Below are positions 1 to 4,418 of a DNA stretch of 5,392 nt, piece after piece. The notes under the pieces were generated by a model. It did no database searches. It had not been told where the DNA came from and saw nothing but the letters and a program-made list of their open reading frames with translations. The stretch's first letter is position 1; every line of letters begins with the position of its first letter. The position numbers and the translations under genes are program-made. Source of the DNA: Verrucomicrobiota bacterium (GTDB taxonomy: Bacteria; Verrucomicrobiota; Verrucomicrobiia; Chthoniobacterales; UBA10450); the NCBI GenBank assembly GCA_003219095.1, contig QHPM01000187.1, forward strand, positions 1 through 5,392, given 5' to 3'.

Positions 1-110
1 AAGGCGGCGCCAATTAGTGAACCGACGGAATCGTAGCGAACCACGTGAAATACCGATGCCGCCATTACCGCCACCGTTGTTGTCAGCCAGCGAAAAACAA
101 AAGATCGCAT
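1..110 (-). CDS. Small membrane protein, phage-holin-like family (partial, N-terminus only)
   Basis: The N-terminal 36 codons of a minus-strand gene run off the left edge with no stop. The peptide starts MRSFVFRW, continues with a hydrophobic stretch (about residues 8-24, TTTVAVMAASVF), and then reads YDSVGSLIGAA before the edge. A basic start with aromatic residues, a first membrane helix, and a YDS-x-GSL-x-x-AA motif leading into a second helix match the small four-helix 'phage holin family' membrane proteins (Phage_holin_4_2 / DUF360 type), which are about 110-130 aa. Their function is not established; despite the name most are not in prophages, and no phage genes are visible here. ATG was chosen as start. 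The frame stays open upstream but has no good start except a distant TTG, and no Shine-Dalgarno sequence is visible. It is divergent from the DUF2934 gene, so both promoters should lie within about 111-204. The family call is from pattern memory on a short fragment. Confidence 0.62.
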   Translation of the reverse strand, partial: MRSFVFRWLTTTVAVMAASVFHVVRYDSVGSLIGAA

Positions 111-204
111 GGCGAACGCTAGCGAAGGGTCGAGTTCACGCCAATTCTTTGCGAAAACGGCTTGCGAATCCAACTTGGCCGGGTAAAGCGATACCTGTTT
201 ACCC

Positions 205-498
205 ATGCCAAAGAAAGCAAAAATCAGCGACAAGCAGCAGGCGCCGTCCGATGGGGCGGCATTGAATGGAAATGCTGCGAAACCCGCAGCCAGAAAAACC
301 ACTTCAACACGGAAGAAAGCGACGACGCGCAAGACCCCGGCGACAAAAAAAGAAAACTCGCGGGTTAGCGACGAAGCGATTCGCATCCGGGCCTATTTCA
401 TTTCCGAACAACGGAAGCGCCTCGCAATTGCCGGCGACGCAAATTCCGATTGGATCGAAGCGCGGCGACAATTACTGGCTGAGTTGGGCGAAAGCTGA
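205..498 (+). CDS. DUF2934 domain protein with basic Lys/Ala/Thr-rich N-terminal tail
   Basis: This 97-aa protein has two parts. Residues 1-53 are low-complexity and strongly basic (repeated K, R, A and T, for example ARKTTSTRKKATTRKT), resembling histone-H1-like or HU-type tails. Residues about 54-93 match DUF2934: VSDEAIRIRAYFISEQRKR, then AGDANSDWIEARRQLLAE, with the family's I-x-x-RAY, G-x-x-x-x-DW and A-x-x-x-L positions. DUF2934 has no known biochemical role. The basic tail suggests nucleic-acid binding, but that is inference. ATG was chosen because the basic tail starts directly there; no Shine-Dalgarno sequence is seen. Longer overlapping plus-strand frames (17-265, 266-952) have no family-like content. 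The stop lies 1 nt from the stop of the convergent response regulator. A hairpin 12 nt downstream could end this transcript. Confidence 0.85.
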   Translation: MPKKAKISDKQQAPSDGAALNGNAAKPAARKTTSTRKKATTRKTPATKKENSRVSDEAIRIRAYFISEQRKRLAIAGDANSDWIEARRQLLAELGES

Positions 499-499
499 T

Positions 500-991
500 T
501 TATTCCGGAGGGACGAGCTTCTGCTCGTCCTGGGTCGGCTCGAGCTCGGGCGCAACTTCGCTGATTTTCTCCATCAGCCGATTCATTGCGAACGGCTTTG
601 GCAAAAAACCGCGCACCCCAGCTTCTTTCATCAATTCCTGCGCGCGTGCTTCATCGCCGCGTCCCGAAATAAGGATCAGAGGTGGAACGACCACGGGCGG
701 ATTCACATGGTTATAAACCTTGCCGATGAGGGTAAAGAGCATCGCTCCGTCAATCATCGGCATGGAGAAATCAAAAACGAAAACGCGGTAACGCTTTTTC
801 AACGCCAGCTCAAAGCCGTACTCCGGATTGGGCGTGGCATCGACCTCGCAACCAAATCGGCTTCTCAACGCCTCACCGATCAGGCGGATGAGCGAAGTGT
901 CGTCATCAACGACAAGAATCCGTTTCTCGCTCACGGCAGACGCTTGCGCTAAATGGCCGACAGTTTCAAGTTTTCCTTGGAGCGATGACAA
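500..991 (-). CDS. Stand-alone response regulator receiver domain protein
   Basis: This is a single CheY-like receiver with no output domain. Numbered from the longest frame (163 aa), the acidic pocket is D29-D30-D31 in RILVVDDD, the phosphoacceptor is D74 in VFVFDFSMPMIDG, the conserved Ser/Thr is S109 in LILISGRG, and the conserved Lys is K132 in GFLPKPF, with F129 at the switch-aromatic position. All catalytic positions are present, so phosphorylation by a histidine kinase is expected; no kinase lies nearby. The beta3-alpha3-beta4 part is longer than usual (GKVYNHVNPPVVVPP). A 17-residue acidic/polar tail (APELEPTQDEQKLVPPE) follows the domain. The start is uncertain. The longest frame begins with TTG, but GTG at 934 (protein MSEKRILVVDDD) fits receiver proteins better, giving about 144 aa. 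No in-frame ATG precedes the domain and neither start has a Shine-Dalgarno sequence. Likely role: phosphorelay through protein-protein contact. Confidence 0.9.
   Translation of the reverse strand: MSSLQGKLETVGHLAQASAVSEKRILVVDDDTSLIRLIGEALRSRFGCEVDATPNPEYGFELALKKRYRVFVFDFSMPMIDGAMLFTLIGKVYNHVNPPVVVPPLILISGRGDEARAQELMKEAGVRGFLPKPFAMNRLMEKISEVAPELEPTQDEQKLVPPE
511..530. terminator. Hairpin at the convergent 3' ends of the DUF2934 and receiver genes
   Basis: A perfect 8-bp stem (GGACGAGC / GCTCGTCC) with a TTCT loop lies 12 nt past the DUF2934 stop and inside the last codons of the receiver gene. It could act as the 3' end of the DUF2934 transcript. There is no T-run on either side, so it is not a classical intrinsic terminator and may instead be a member of the interspersed palindromes seen elsewhere in the window. 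Confidence 0.4.
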
Positions 992-1024
992 TAAATGAAC
1001 AAACGAAGGGACGGGCTTCTCTCC

Positions 1025-1037
1025 GAGCCGTCGGCTC
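1025..1037. repeat. Short GC-rich palindrome upstream of the receiver and orphan genes
   Basis: GAGCC-GTC-GGCTC is a perfect 5-bp stem with a 3-nt loop in the divergent spacer between the receiver gene and the 59-aa gene. It is preceded by GGGACGGGCTTCT (1008-1020), which matches GGGACGAGCTTCT at 510-522 at 12 of 13 positions. It could be an operator, a repeat fragment or chance; nothing distinguishes these. No convincing -35/-10 pair was found for either neighbour. Confidence 0.3.
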
Positions 1038-1085
1038 TATTAAGCTAGAGGCCGCTCGCCCCAAACATGAGTTTCCTTTAAACCG

Positions 1086-1265
1086 ATGACGAAAGAGGAA
1101 AGCGAATTAGCCGATGCCTTACGCGAACGGTTGAAAATTATTTCTGACGACGCCAGCCGTCGCAACCCCGATCAGCACGTGAAGCAATTACGCGAAATTT
1201 CCGAGCGCATCGAGGGCCGATTAAGTTCGCCAGTCCGGCTCAAGACTCGCCTGCCCATCCTTTGA
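1086..1265 (+). CDS. Small charged hypothetical protein (59 aa)
   Basis: I do not recognise a family with certainty. The frame ATG to TGA encodes 59 aa starting MTKEESELADALRERLKIIS, then DDASRRNPDQHVKQLREISE, then RIEGRLSSPVRLKTRLPIL. It is soluble and highly charged, and the heptad-like spacing of L, I and A over residues 7-46 suggests two amphipathic helices joined by the SRRNPDQH turn. There is no signal peptide, Cys or metal motif. The composition looks like a real protein rather than a shadow frame, since acidic and basic residues alternate with a regular hydrophobic face. No Shine-Dalgarno sequence is visible (upstream TTTCCTTTAAACCG). The C-terminus after about residue 47 is less helix-like and could be a truncated end replaced by read-through into a repeat-rich region. 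It is divergent from the receiver gene, with 94 nt between their longest frames. Confidence 0.55.
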   Translation: MTKEESELADALRERLKIISDDASRRNPDQHVKQLREISERIEGRLSSPVRLKTRLPIL

Positions 1266-1289
1266 AGTAGCGTATGCCGCAACCCGCCG

Positions 1290-1314
1290 CGCGTGGAGCG
1301 GCGAAGCTCCCGCG
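1290..1314. repeat. Palindrome 1 of cluster (bulged 9-bp stem)
   Basis: CGCG-T-GGAGC, a 6-nt loop (GGCGAA), then GCTCC-CGCG form a 9-bp GC-rich stem with a single T bulge. It begins 24 nt after the stop of the 59-aa gene and is the first of three adjacent palindromes. It has no T-run, so a REP-like interspersed repeat or a transcript-stabilising 3' hairpin is more plausible than an intrinsic terminator. Confidence 0.5.
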
Positions 1315-1328
1315 AGCCCTCATCGTAG

Positions 1329-1347
1329 CACAGCCATCTTGGCTGTG
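1329..1347. repeat. Palindrome 2 of cluster (perfect 8-bp stem)
   Basis: CACAGCCA-TCT-TGGCTGTG is a perfect 8-bp stem with a 3-nt loop, directly preceded by GTAG (1325-1328). The arrangement 'GTAG then hairpin with a 3-nt loop' recurs on the minus strand after rpsD. This form suggests an interspersed palindromic repeat family. Confidence 0.6.
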
Positions 1348-1350
1348 GGG

Positions 1351-1372
1351 CCAACGGGCATCTTGGCCGTTG
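1351..1372. repeat. Palindrome 3 of cluster
   Basis: CAACGG (1352-1357) pairs with CCGTTG (1367-1372). An alternative fold, GGCCA (1349-1353) with TGGCC (1364-1368), uses overlapping bases. Its centre (GCATCTTGG) resembles that of palindrome 2 (CCATCTTGG), suggesting the two derive from one element type. Confidence 0.5.
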
Positions 1373-1539
1373 ACTCGAAGTATCGCCGCGATCCGCAAAG
1401 TTTCATTCGAAGTATTTAGATTACGCTAACGAGAATGAGACACTTGCATTCGCATAACGTAGCCGTGTATTAGAATCATGAAAGCGCGAGGAAACAAGGC
1501 AGCTGAGTGTCGGCTGCAGCTCTGGTTAGACGGCGAGCG

Positions 1540-2264
1540 CTAAAACGCGAAGTTAATTCCACTGCGCACCATCCCAAAGTTGTTGCTCGAACCATTAATC
1601 ACGTTCCAACTGAAGTCATTGATTAAACCTATGTGTGGCGTCAGTCGCACTTCCAGCCCTGCGCCGAACTGGCCGAGAACTTCGGTGCGACTACCCTCAT
1701 GGCCCGGTTCGAGAATTTTAAACGGTTCGTTGTTTACGATGCCCCGGCGAACGACGACAAGTTGATCTCTCTCCCCGCCACCGAAGATTACACCCCGCCG
1801 CCGAATAGGTAGGGCGAAAACCGTGAGCATCGAAACGGGTATCGCAGAGTCAATGTGCCAGCAGCTGAGCCGAGGACGCGTGAATTACCTCCTAGAATAT
1901 CGCCGAAACCGAGCGTGCCCTGCGTCCTCGTGGAGTCGAGCACGTAACCTTCGACTCCAACTCCAAGGTACCGGCGAAAAAAGTATTTCCCTTCTAATCC
2001 GCCGCCCCACGCGTGATCTGACTGAATATAGCGATCGCCTCCAGGCAATCCAACCCGCGTCGGGTCACGATACTGTTCGTCAGTGAACGCATATGTTGCC
2101 CAAACTGAGATGTTCCATTCATTGTCGGCATACCAGGTCGGGCACGGCAGCTGCGCAACCGTTTCTTTGTTGGCAGAGGTTTCCGATCCGCCGTAAGCGA
2201 TGAAAAGGAAGCTAGCGTCTATGCAGACGATTAACGGGCATTTGTCCATGGAATTTATCTTCAT
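1540..2264 (-). pseudogene. Outer-membrane beta-barrel protein, broken by a single-base frameshift
   Basis: Two minus-strand frames join into one barrel protein of about 241 aa if one base is restored. The first runs from ATG at 2264 to an in-frame TAA (1790-1788). The second carries on in another frame to TAG at 1542-1540. Adding one C to the CCCC run at 1793-1796 turns SPYLFGGGV-stop into SPYLFGGGGVIFGGGERDQL, a natural strand-turn-strand. Features in order: basic N-terminus and hydrophobic segment (about residues 10-24) as signal peptide, with an unusual Asp in its core; amphipathic strands EWNISVWATYAFT, GGGLEGKYFFRRYLGVGVEGY and LGSAAGTLTLRYPF; then GQFGAGLEVRLTPHIGLINDF and FGMVRSGINFAF with the terminal Phe typical of barrel proteins inserted by the BAM complex. 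It fits small 8-strand outer-membrane proteins; the role is unknown. ATG at 2264 is preferred over the upstream TTG (2297) because the signal peptide starts there. A sequencing error is possible. Confidence 0.75.
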
Positions 2265-2410
2265 TCTCAGAGAGAAGGACAACAGATTGACATCCAAGTC
2301 GGAACCTAACTACAATTAGGCATTAGGCGAGAGTTCGCCTTTTCGCGAAAAGTATCCGTCTAATTCGATAGCTGTCTATCCCTGGGCGCGCTCGCAGAGC
2401 GCCGCTACAA
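2265..2410. other. Spacer between rpsD and the barrel gene, rich in palindromes
   Basis: This 146-nt gap follows rpsD. It contains the hairpin at 2388-2402, a perfect 12-bp palindrome TTTTCGCGAAAA (2340-2351), and a 6-bp stem AGGCGA-GAGT-TCGCCT (2325-2340) that runs into TTTT on the plus strand. On the minus strand, CCTAA/TTAGG (2305-2320) forms another small pairing. These could end the ribosomal transcript and hold the barrel gene promoter, but no -35/-10 pair is clear enough to call. Confidence 0.4.
2388..2402 (-). terminator. Hairpin after rpsD, possible 3' end of the ribosomal operon
   Basis: On the minus strand, GCGCTC-TGC-GAGCGC is a perfect 6-bp stem with a 3-nt loop starting 9 nt after the rpsD stop. 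It is preceded by GTAGC, as in the palindrome at 1329-1347. No U-run follows, so Rho-independent termination is unlikely from this alone. It may be a repeat-family hairpin protecting the mRNA 3' end. Confidence 0.4.
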
Positions 2411-3022
2411 CTACCGCGAGTATAACTCGACGATCAACTGTTCGTTGACCATCGGCTGGATCTCTTCCCGCGACGGAATGCGCGCTACTTTGCCTTTGAG
2501 GGCATCGCGATCCACCGTCAGCCAATCGGGAACTGGAACGATTTGTGTCAACTCGAGGTTGCGCAGCGCCAGTTGTCGCGTCTTCGGTTTGTCTTTCACC
2601 GAAACTTCATCGCCCGCTTTCACGTTATAGGACGAAATATTCACCGTTCGTCCGTTTACCAAAACGTGCCCGTGCGAAACGAGCTGGCGCGCACCGCTGC
2701 GAGTATTGGCCAGGCCCAGACGAAAGACGACATTGTCGAGACGGGTCTCGAGCAATTGCAAAAGAGTTTCACCCGTGACGCCACGTTTGCGCAACGCGCT
2801 CTGGAAAATCCGCCGGAATTGTCGCTCCAGCAGCCCGTACTGGTAACGCAGCTTTTGTTTCTCCCCGAGGGCAATGGCGTAATCAGATTGTTTCCGGCGC
2901 GATCCTTTCGGCCCATGCATACCCGGTGGATAATTTTTCCGCTCCAGCGATTTCGAGGGCCCGAAAAGCGGCACGCCGTAGCGCCGACTAACTTTGGTTT
3001 TTGGTCCGGTGTATCTGCCCAT
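2411..3022 (-). CDS. rpsD: 30S ribosomal protein S4
   Basis: This 203-aa protein binds 16S rRNA early in small-subunit assembly and is close to the usual 200-208 aa. The N-terminus MGRYTGPKTKVSRRYG and the YPPGMHGPKGSRRKQSDY segment (31-48) are typical. The S4 RNA-binding domain spans about 94-145 (RLDNVVFRLGLANTRSGARQ, then VSHGHVLVNGR). The end REEIQPMVNEQLIVELYSR is the family C-terminus. There are no cysteines, so it is the zinc-free (C-) form. It is last in the cluster, 129 nt after rpsK, an unusually long gap holding octamer repeats. ATG is preceded by a pyrimidine-rich stretch (CTTTTCCC) with no Shine-Dalgarno sequence. In E. coli and B. subtilis S4 represses its own operon or gene by binding mRNA; whether that occurs here cannot be judged. 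The usual next gene, rpoA, is missing. Confidence 0.98.
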   Translation of the reverse strand: MGRYTGPKTKVSRRYGVPLFGPSKSLERKNYPPGMHGPKGSRRKQSDYAIALGEKQKLRYQYGLLERQFRRIFQSALRKRGVTGETLLQLLETRLDNVVFRLGLANTRSGARQLVSHGHVLVNGRTVNISSYNVKAGDEVSVKDKPKTRQLALRNLELTQIVPVPDWLTVDRDALKGKVARIPSREEIQPMVNEQLIVELYSR

Positions 3023-3028
3023 GGGAAA

Positions 3029-3060
3029 AGACTAATGGAGTGGTGGAGTGATAGAGTAAT
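3029..3060 (-). repeat. Four degenerate 8-bp repeats (ATTACTCC on minus strand) before rpsD
   Basis: Read on the minus strand, four consecutive octamers run ATTACTCT, ATCACTCC, ACCACTCC, ATTAGTCT with exact 8-nt spacing. They end 6 nt before the rpsD start codon, where a Shine-Dalgarno sequence would normally lie. The same octamer occurs in the opposite orientation at 3125-3148 and 4227-4258. The periodicity is directly visible; its function is unknown. Confidence 0.65.
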
Positions 3061-3133
3061 GGTGGCTCAAGCGCGGAATTAAAGTCGCAAATGGCAATAC
3101 TGGTGTCTGATCTTCTGTTCCTGCATTACTCCA
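3052..3133 (-). promoter_or_regulatory. Possible long-range RNA stem in the rpsK-rpsD spacer
   Basis: In the minus-strand transcript, UGGAGUAAUG (3133-3124) can pair with CAUUACUCUA (3061-3052) as a 10-bp stem with one G-U pair, closing a 62-nt loop. The arms are opposite-orientation copies of the octamer repeat. Such a structure just upstream of rpsD could affect its translation or mRNA processing, or may be only a by-product of inverted repeats. Confidence 0.3.
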
Positions 3134-3148
3134 ATACTTCATTCCGTT
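3125..3148 (+). repeat. Degenerate 8-bp repeats (ATTACTCC) after rpsK
   Basis: ATTACTCC, AATACTTC and the weaker ATTCCGTT follow with 8-nt spacing on the plus strand, just beyond the rpsK stop codon. The orientation is opposite to the copies at 3029-3060, so the rpsK-rpsD spacer is bounded by inverted octamer arrays. Confidence 0.5.
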
Positions 3149-3151
3149 GGA

Positions 3152-3790
3152 TTAAACCCGTCGTTGCTTTGGCGGCCGGCACCCGTTGTGCGGCACAGGG
3201 GTTACATCGCGGATCACCGTGAGCTCAAGACCGATCGCCTGCAAAGCGCGCACGGCTGATTCACGCCCGGCTCCGGGACCTTTGACCAATACTTCAACTT
3301 CTTTTAAGCCGTGGCCCATGGCCTGTCGCGAAGCATCCTGCGCCACCATTTGCGCCGCGTAAGCGGTGCTTTTGCGCGAGCCTTTGAATCCGACTTTGCC
3401 CGCACTCGACCATCCGATAACGTTGCCCTTCATGTCCGTAATCGTAACGATGGTGTTGTTAAATGTCGCGAGAACGTGCGCGATGCCGTTGTGAATGTTT
3501 TTGCTCCCCTTCGCTTTAACGATCTTCGGTTGCTCGACGCTGTCCGGACTAAGGGAAAGATTTTCCGCCGGCGCTGGAGCAGGAGCGACCGCTTCCTCTT
3601 TCTTGGCCTTCGGCGCGGTCTTTTTCTTCGGCTCAGCTGGGGCAACCGCTACCACAGGTGATGCGTCGGCTTTGGCCGCTTCGCCCTGAACTTCTGCTGC
3701 TTCGACTTTTGGCTCCGCTTCTTTCCCGGCAGCTTTGGGCGCCCTCGGTTTCTTTACAGCGTCGTCCGCCGGTTTTTCTGATTCAGCCAT
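3152..3790 (-). CDS. rpsK: 30S ribosomal protein S11 with long N-terminal extension
   Basis: S11 lies on the small-subunit platform near the 3' domain of 16S rRNA. The conserved core begins near residue 89 and runs to the end: [20 protein letters not shown] (94-113), [14 protein letters not shown] (134-147), [14 protein letters not shown] (170-183), and [18 protein letters not shown] at the C-terminus. The core alone is about 124 residues, close to the whole of a usual S11 (about 129). The first 85 or so residues are extra: low complexity and rich in Ala, Pro, Lys, Glu and Val (for example [18 protein letters not shown]), with no predicted fold. The ATG shares one base with the rpsM stop (TAATG), which implies translational coupling; GGAAAAG 4 nt upstream is a weak ribosome site. 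The start is supported by this junction and by the in-frame, compositionally consistent extension, so it is unlikely to be a mis-called start. Shorter alternatives inside the extension cannot be excluded. Confidence 0.97.
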   Translation of the reverse strand: MAESEKPADDAVKKPRAPKAAGKEAEPKVEAAEVQGEAAKADASPVVAVAPAEPKKKTAPKAKKEEAVAPAPAPAENLSLSPDSVEQPKIVKAKGSKNIHNGIAHVLATFNNTIVTITDMKGNVIGWSSAGKVGFKGSRKSTAYAAQMVAQDASRQAMGHGLKEVEVLVKGPGAGRESAVRALQAIGLELTVIRDVTPVPHNGCRPPKQRRV

Positions 3791-4185
3791 TAAACTTTTC
3801 CTGTTTTGGCGTCTTTGTTGCGAATGACCCCAACGGTTTTACGCGGACCTTTGCGCGTGCGCGCGTTCGTGCTCGTGCGCTGGCCACGAACGGGCAAGCC
3901 CCGCCGATGCCGTATCCCGCGATAACAATTGATCGCCTGCAAACGCTTGAGGTTGCCCTGCGTTTCACGGCGCAGATCGCCTTCGATCGCGATTTTATTG
4001 CTCGTGATCGAATGAATAATTTCGTTTAGCTGTTGCGGGCTAAGATTTTTGGCGCGCAGATTCGGATCGATATTGGTCTGATCGAGAATGCGTTTCGCGA
4101 TCGAGGGTCCAATCCCATAAATATAAGTAAGCGACGCTTCGATGCGTTTATCCGCCGGTATTTCAACTCCAAGTAGTCGTGGCAT
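3790..4185 (-). CDS. rpsM: 30S ribosomal protein S13
   Basis: S13 sits in the head of the small subunit and contacts tRNA and the large subunit. The 131-aa product begins [20 protein letters not shown], has the helix-turn-helix region with YGIG (23-26) and EGDLRRE (68-74), and the strongly conserved basic stretch [18 protein letters not shown] (87-104) followed by [11 protein letters not shown] (106-116). A further 15 residues ([15 protein letters not shown]) make it longer than the 118-aa E. coli protein, within the range of other bacteria. It lies 77 nt after rpmJ, a spacer carrying octamer repeats, and overlaps rpsK by one base. No Shine-Dalgarno sequence precedes its ATG (AAGTTTCTTAACGATAAT). 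Confidence 0.98.
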   Translation of the reverse strand: MPRLLGVEIPADKRIEASLTYIYGIGPSIAKRILDQTNIDPNLRAKNLSPQQLNEIIHSITSNKIAIEGDLRRETQGNLKRLQAINCYRGIRHRRGLPVRGQRTSTNARTRKGPRKTVGVIRNKDAKTGKV

Positions 4186-4226
4186 ATTATCGTTAAGAAA
4201 CTTACAAGGTTAAAAAGTTATATCTT

Positions 4227-4258
4227 CCCATTCCAATATTCCATTACTCCACCAGTCC
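4227..4258 (+). repeat. Four degenerate 8-bp repeats (ATTACTCC) between rpmJ and rpsM
   Basis: CCCATTCC, AATATTCC, ATTACTCC and ACCAGTCC follow one another with exact 8-nt spacing; every unit ends in TCC. The third unit is identical to the first copy at 3125-3132. The array fills much of the 77-nt rpmJ-rpsM spacer. The transcript of the operon carries the complementary GGAGTAAT form, which includes a GGAG core, but about 50 nt from the rpsM start, too far to serve as its ribosome site. Confidence 0.6.
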
Positions 4259-4262
4259 GTCA

Positions 4263-4376
4263 TCATCCCTGGCGTTGCTTATGACGCGGATTCTTGCAGA
4301 TCACGCGCACCACATTCTTGCGCTTCACGATCTTGCAAGATTCACAAAGTCTTTTTACTGATGGCCGTACTTTCAT
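4263..4376 (-). CDS. rpmJ: 50S ribosomal protein L36
   Basis: This 37-aa gene sits in the expected place between infA and rpsM. The product starts [20 protein letters not shown], continues [17 protein letters not shown], and is full length for the family. It keeps the zinc-ribbon ligands C11, C14, C27 and H32 (C-x2-C-x12-C-x4-H), so it is the zinc-binding (C+) form, in contrast to the zinc-free S4 of the same operon. L36 is a small basic protein that stabilises 23S rRNA contacts late in large-subunit assembly. The ATG is preceded by GTGGAAAAAA, a weak ribosome site at best. It follows infA by 42 nt. Confidence 0.97.
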   Translation of the reverse strand: MKVRPSVKRLCESCKIVKRKNVVRVICKNPRHKQRQG

Positions 4377-4396
4377 TTTTTTCCACGAGACGAAAA

Positions 4397-4415
4397 CCGC
4401 GAGATGTATCCGCGG
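4397..4415 (-). promoter_or_regulatory. Hairpin between infA and rpmJ, terminator/attenuator-like
   Basis: On the minus strand CCGCG-GATACATCT-CGCGG forms a 5-bp GC stem with a 9-nt loop, flanked by AAAA(T) before and TTTT after. It begins 3 nt after the infA stop. The short stem, large loop and four U's make it a weak terminator; it could partly reduce read-through or be an mRNA processing site. The essential genes downstream show that any termination must be partial unless another promoter exists. Confidence 0.35.
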
Positions 4416-4418
4416 ATT

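Larger units (their letters stand above)
1266..1539. other. Non-coding stretch with a palindrome cluster, otherwise featureless
   Basis: No gene could be supported here. The left third (1290-1372) holds three consecutive palindromes described separately. The rest (about 1373-1539) is AT-richer. A loose promoter-like pair on the plus strand (TTGCAT near 1444, TATTAG near 1468, 18-nt spacing) leads only to a 21-codon frame (1479-1544). No terminator with a T-run is seen after the barrel pseudogene on the minus strand; a weak AGCTG/CAGCT pairing near 1500-1520 is the only candidate. Confidence 0.5.

Noticed and set aside
17..265. 82-aa plus-strand frame
   Set aside because: Pro/Arg-rich low-quality translation. 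It lies opposite the holin-like start and overlaps the recognisable DUF2934 gene.
266..952. 228-aa plus-strand frame
   Set aside because: It covers the DUF2934 gene in another frame and the antisense of the receiver gene, whose full motif set is clear. No family features.
1172..1354. 60-aa minus-strand frame
   Set aside because: Its sequence comes from the palindrome cluster and the antisense of the 59-aa gene; typical repeat-derived frame.
1479..1544. 21-codon plus-strand frame (MKARGNKAAECRLQLWLDGER) after a loose promoter-like pair
   Set aside because: Too short, no ribosome site, and it runs into the end of the barrel gene on the other strand.
1788..1800. Programmed ribosomal frameshift in the barrel gene
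   Set aside because: No classical slippery heptamer and no known frameshifting in this family; mutation or sequencing error is simpler.
2325..2351. AGGCGA/TCGCCT stem followed by TTTT as a plus-strand terminator
   Set aside because: No plus-strand gene ends nearby, and the T-run is only 4 nt and belongs to the palindrome TTTTCGCGAAAA. Left as a spacer feature.
2543..3082. 179-aa plus-strand frame
   Set aside because: Antisense shadow of rpsD, which matches S4 over its whole length.
3658..4029. Plus-strand frame opposite rpsK/rpsM
   Set aside because: Antisense shadow of two firmly identified ribosomal protein genes.
3029..4258. CRISPR-like array
   Set aside because: Units are 8 nt, degenerate and contiguous, with no spacers of constant length.
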